This document shows, one piece after another, positions 41,674 through 44,818 of a stretch of 44,818 nt of DNA. Positions within the stretch are counted from its first letter, which is position 1. Each line of letters opens with the position of its first letter. Below the pieces are notes generated by a model. It was not told the origin of the DNA. It made no database searches and was given only the letters and a program-made list of their open reading frames with translations. Source of the stretch: CAYFPO01 sp964345035 (GTDB lineage: Bacteria > Fidelibacterota > Marinisomatia > SCGC-AAA003-L08 > GCA-002704045); NCBI GenBank assembly GCA_964345035.1, contig CAYFPO010000017.1, positions 1 through 44,818 on the forward strand, given 5' to 3'. A program made the translations under genes and the position numbers.

Positions 41674-43879
41674 TATTGCTTTCGAAATTTATTTTCAATC
41701 CTGCATAATAATTAATCCCCGGGTTTGGCAGCCCATCGGATTTAAACCGGGATAAATGGTCAATATATTCACCATTGAACAGGTTTTTGACACCGGCTGA
41801 TAATTCAATGGGATATTTTTTTGTTTTTATTTCACAAATAAAACCTATATTGAATATATGGTATCCATCTGTAGGTGTTTCAAATTCACTATTTCGATCT
41901 TGTTTGAATTTGAAATGGTGTTCCAAAAATATGTCTTTTAATGTAAATGGTCCCTTTTTGGAAAATTCAATTTTGATGGTTGAATTTAATCGGGCAGCCG
42001 GAATAAGCGGTAAGGGTTTCTTATTATCATCTTCACCATGAACATAGGATAGATTACTTTCCAAATGCAGCCAATGCATGCTGTGGGGATGGTAATGGAA
42101 TCCTACTTCTCCCCCACGAAGAGTTGCCTCAGATTGCCTGTATTCGAACCCAGGAGTATTATCTATTTCATATCCTAAGGGAGCTATATGTATATAATTT
42201 TGTATTCTATTATAAAAGGGATTAATGGAAAAACTCAAATGACCGGTTTCGTATGTCAAAGAAAAATCAAATTGGATAGCATTTTCACTTTTAAGTGTAG
42301 AATCACCCATTTCATAACGGTTGGTACCTTCATGAACCCCATCTGAAAGTAGTTCAGAGGTATTAGGGGCTCTAAAGCCGGTGGCTAAATTAGCTCTCAG
42401 TGCTGTCTCTTCCAACTGGTATGTTCCCCCTGCAGAAAAATTGAGGCTTGGATAGGCTCTTGAAAGGGCAGGAAAGTCATCACCGGACCGGCTGTCAATT
42501 GATCTGAGATCTCCCCTGATCCCCCCCTGGAGTTGTAGATTTTGCAATTGATAGTTCACAATTGCAAAAGCCCCCAAATCTTGGGTATTTGCATCCGGGA
42601 TGAGTTCTTCCTCTCCACTATTCCGGTTGGACTGAACCATTCCCTGAATACCTGTGATGAGGTTTAACTTTTCTGTAACTGCTGAGGAATACCATTTTAA
42701 ATGGTAAGTGAATGTATTCAATCTCATGGCTAAGGCTGGTTCTAACTGGCTATCTTCAAATTCTTCCCTGAAATTGTTCGTGAACCCCAGGATTAAGTTC
42801 AATCTTGAATCCCCGGTAAAAAGGGTATTATCTAAACTTAAGTTATGGTTATTGATTTCCTGATTGGGTAGTTCAGGAATTTTATCAGTAGAGTTAGAGA
42901 ACCAGGGTTCCTCTGTCAGGCCAAAGTTGTTTTGAAGGTAACTGTACCGCAGATTGGTGATCCAGTGTTTGTAGTTATACCCAAACGATGTTTTGAAATT
43001 CTTTTCATTAAAGCGGGTGTTAAGAATTCTTTTTCCATCTTGGATTTGGTAGTCGGCAATGGTGCTATAACTGCCAAGCAAATTTAATTTGAAATTTTCC
43101 TTATGAAGTTTAACACCGGCATTATTAATGGTCCCCAGTGTATTAGACAGAAGTCTGGTTTGAGCAAACCCTTCTACACTATTATGGTTTGCATATCGTT
43201 GATCAACTAAATAGAGAACTCCGCCAAGAGCATCCGAACCATAGAGCAGAGAAGCAGGCCCTTTAATGACTTCAACATGCTCGATCCCTAATTCACCAAT
43301 TCCTAAGCCGTGCTCATCACCCCATTGCTGGTTTTCAATTCGTATTCCCTGGGCATAAGTAACAATTCGATTACCCGTCAATCCCCTGATAACTGGTTTG
43401 CCAATGCCCGTGCCGGTGGTTATTAATTCCACACCCGGGATATTGGTAATGGTTTCTGCCATTGACATGGAAGCTTTTCGCTTTATAGGAGACAGCTGTA
43501 ATTGTTCTACATTTACGACATTTTCTCTCCGCAATTTTCCGGTAGGGACAGAAACAACCACCTCTTCAAATTTCAGGTGGCTGGGTTCCAGAAAAAATTT
43601 TCTTTCGGAAATTTTCGCCAGATTGATGACCTCATTGATAGTAGTGTAGCCAATGTGAGAAATTTGAATATGAATCCCCTTTTTTGGGTAGTGTTCAATA
43701 GTGAAACTCCCGGTTTCATCAGTGGTGGTTCCGGTTGCCAGTTCCACAAAATACACATTAGCATTTGGAATGGGTTTATGGGTGGCTTGATCCGTTACGG
43801 TTCCGAAAAATGTCTGACCAAAGATTGGAAATGTTGAGAAGATTAAATTCAGTAGTATTATTATCTTTATAAAATTCAT
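41660..43879 (-). CDS. TonB-dependent outer-membrane receptor
   Basis: This 739-residue receptor has a signal peptide (1-21), a CarboxypepD_reg-like beta domain (about 22-110, 'GTVTDQATHKPIPNANVYF', 'IHIQISHIGYTTI'), a plug with 'GVELITTGTGIGKPVIRGLTG' and 'VEVIKGPASLLYGSDALGG', and a 22-strand type barrel ending in 'YAGLKINFESNIEEP'. The 'QWGDEHGLGIGELGIEH' segment is close to a group of metal- or haem-type receptors, but the ligand is unknown. Its stop overlaps the PNGase F-like gene by 14 nt. It is the first gene of that unit. Confidence 0.93.
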   Translation of the reverse strand: MNFIKIIILLNLIFSTFPIFGQTFFGTVTDQATHKPIPNANVYFVELATGTTTDETGSFTIEHYPKKGIHIQISHIGYTTINEVINLAKISERKFFLEPSHLKFEEVVVSVPTGKLRRENVVNVEQLQLSPIKRKASMSMAETITNIPGVELITTGTGIGKPVIRGLTGNRIVTYAQGIRIENQQWGDEHGLGIGELGIEHVEVIKGPASLLYGSDALGGVLYLVDQRYANHNSVEGFAQTRLLSNTLGTINNAGVKLHKENFKLNLLGSYSTIADYQIQDGKRILNTRFNEKNFKTSFGYNYKHWITNLRYSYLQNNFGLTEEPWFSNSTDKIPELPNQEINNHNLSLDNTLFTGDSRLNLILGFTNNFREEFEDSQLEPALAMRLNTFTYHLKWYSSAVTEKLNLITGIQGMVQSNRNSGEEELIPDANTQDLGAFAIVNYQLQNLQLQGGIRGDLRSIDSRSGDDFPALSRAYPSLNFSAGGTYQLEETALRANLATGFRAPNTSELLSDGVHEGTNRYEMGDSTLKSENAIQFDFSLTYETGHLSFSINPFYNRIQNYIHIAPLGYEIDNTPGFEYRQSEATLRGGEVGFHYHPHSMHWLHLESNLSYVHGEDDNKKPLPLIPAARLNSTIKIEFSKKGPFTLKDIFLEHHFKFKQDRNSEFETPTDGYHIFNIGFICEIKTKKYPIELSAGVKNLFNGEYIDHLSRFKSDGLPNPGINYYAGLKINFESNIEEP

Positions 43880-44040
43880 TTATTTTCTTATTAATTCCAT
43901 AATTATATAGTATTCAGAGATAAAATTTAAATTAATATTCCATAGTAATTCTAAGCCAATTTATGAAAAACAAACAGGATGGAGCACCAGAAACTTATCA
44001 ATCTAATATGTTACCAATTCTTTAAATTTGGAGATTTTCC

Positions 44041-44691
44041 ATGGCATACCTAATTTTAGACATTGAAACCATTCCCCGACCACCCATTGATGAGGAAGTA
44101 GAGTTGGCAGTGGCTAAAAAAGTTCAGTCACATATTGATAGAACAGGCGATGATCCGGAAAATGCAGAGTCACTCATCCGTTCCACATCACCCTTTTTTG
44201 GTCAATTGCTCTGTGTAGGATTACGATTACTCCAGGAGGATGGAACGGTCAGGGACAAGGTGGTCTACGAAACGGATGAAAAAAACACCCTCCAGACGTT
44301 CTTTGATATTATCAATCATCACAGTACCAAAGGGGTCCGCTTTGTACACTATAATGGACTGGGCTTTGACATTCCGTTTCTTATCATCCGAGCAGCACAC
44401 CATGGGATCAAGATCGACAATTGGAATTTCACCGACTTGCGGCGGTTTTCCTACAAGAGTCATATTGACTTGATGATGTATTTATGCAATTGGAATAATT
44501 ACAATGCCATCAGCATGGATGTTGCTTGTCGTTCATTTGGGATCCCTTCTCCAAAGGAAGGTGAGGTAAAGGGTGAGACGGTGTCAAAAGCCTTTGAAGA
44601 TGGCAATATTGATGCTGTGATCGACTATGTCATGAGAGATGTGGAAGCTACGCATCTACTGTATGAAAAACTGCAAAAGTATATTCCCTGA
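44041..44691 (+). CDS. DEDD 3'-5' exonuclease (PolB-exonuclease-like)
   Basis: This 216-residue protein matches predicted 3'-5' exonucleases related to the PolB exonuclease domain (PF10108). Catalytic residues are visible in order: D7 and E9 in ILDIETI, an Asp in 'HYNGLGFDIPFL', and the terminal 'YVMRDVEATHLLYEKL' Y-x3-D block. 'SYKSHIDLMMYLCNW' and 'SMDVACRSFGIP' also fit. It likely trims DNA or RNA 3' ends. A GGAG stands 8 nt before the ATG. It is divergent from the TonB receptor gene, with a 161-bp AT-rich gap. Confidence 0.9.
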   Translation: MAYLILDIETIPRPPIDEEVELAVAKKVQSHIDRTGDDPENAESLIRSTSPFFGQLLCVGLRLLQEDGTVRDKVVYETDEKNTLQTFFDIINHHSTKGVRFVHYNGLGFDIPFLIIRAAHHGIKIDNWNFTDLRRFSYKSHIDLMMYLCNWNNYNAISMDVACRSFGIPSPKEGEVKGETVSKAFEDGNIDAVIDYVMRDVEATHLLYEKLQKYIP

Positions 44692-44818
44692 TTCGGTCGA
44701 ATAATAAAATGAAACCTATACAATTTCTCATGTTCATTGTGTTCAGAAAACAGATGATTTCTCTGTGTACCTATTGAATTTCATAATGAAAAAAGAATAA
44801 AAGGATGACATCTTTTCA
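44692..44818. other. Right edge, no gene seen
   Basis: These 127 bases are AT-rich. I see no credible gene, RNA or hairpin. A short frame from ATG 44709 stops at TGA after 22 codons with no recognisable content. A gene beyond the window may start to the right. Confidence 0.6.

Noticed and set aside
16002..44030. TAAATTTG boxes at 16002, 21630 and 44023, resembling the Bacteroidetes TAnnTTTG promoter element.
   Set aside because: None has a TTTG box at the canonical 19-bp distance, and the motif is cheap in AT-rich DNA, so I do not call them promoters.
1..44818. CRISPR array or prophage/IS transposase.
   Set aside because: I saw no regularly spaced repeats and no transposase, integrase or phage structural genes.

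Overview
The window is low-GC, gene-dense bacterial DNA. It encodes a Gram-negative outer membrane (LptD, a TonB-dependent receptor), a GldA/F/G-like ABC exporter and a dockerin-like/FISUMP surface protein. This mix fits the FCB group, and Candidatus Marinimicrobia (SAR406/Neomarinimicrobiota) is my best guess. The taxonomy is an inference. TGA is an ordinary stop in several genes here.

Layout. (1) 1-5696, minus strand: a tightly packed operon of a CBS-type beta-synthase, MgtE, two membrane glycosyltransferases, an exported unknown protein and a small membrane protein, closed by a hairpin terminator. (2) 5790-14647, minus strand: housekeeping genes for a SpoU rRNA methylase, exonuclease III, ThiI, HisS, LptD and RarA, with 1-19 nt overlaps at several junctions. 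(3) 14718-20578, plus strand: an ENPP-like phosphodiesterase, the ABC/GldG/DUF4340 operon and YaaA, converging on an AlkD-like protein and tRNA-Thr(CGU). (4) 21661-32901, plus strand: MsrB, CarA, an inserted GxxExxY gene, CarB, an AGMO-like hydroxylase, a broken FISUMP protein, a glutaredoxin, an HDAC-fold deacetylase, a TPR-like protein and an M3 oligopeptidase. (5) 32907-37569, minus strand: metF and metH behind a SAM-II riboswitch-terminator. (6) 37747-39936: an accessory patch with a RelBE-like toxin-antitoxin pair, a methyltransferase, a cupin, an attC-like inverted repeat and a decayed arsenic regulator/dioxygenase pair. (7) 40003-44691: a PNGase F-like enzyme overlapping a TonB receptor gene, then a DEDD exonuclease.

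The main discovery is a pair of hidden selenoprotein genes. In msrB (21661-22035) and in an exported glutaredoxin (29099-29431) an in-frame TGA sits exactly where the catalytic cysteine belongs, and recognisable family sequence continues to a second stop. A standard gene caller truncates the first and misses the second. Both enzymes act in thiol redox or methionine repair, and the window also carries methionine synthesis (MetH, MetF) and transsulfuration (CBS). No Sec machinery genes (selA, selB, selC, selD) lie in the window, so the claim makes a testable prediction about the rest of the genome.

Second-tier observations are a complete SAM-II attenuator in front of metH, an insertion between carA and carB that appears to have rewritten the CarA C-terminus, a tRNA acceptor stem that seems to supply the Shine-Dalgarno of alkD, and a toxin-antitoxin operator lying exactly between the -35 and -10 boxes.
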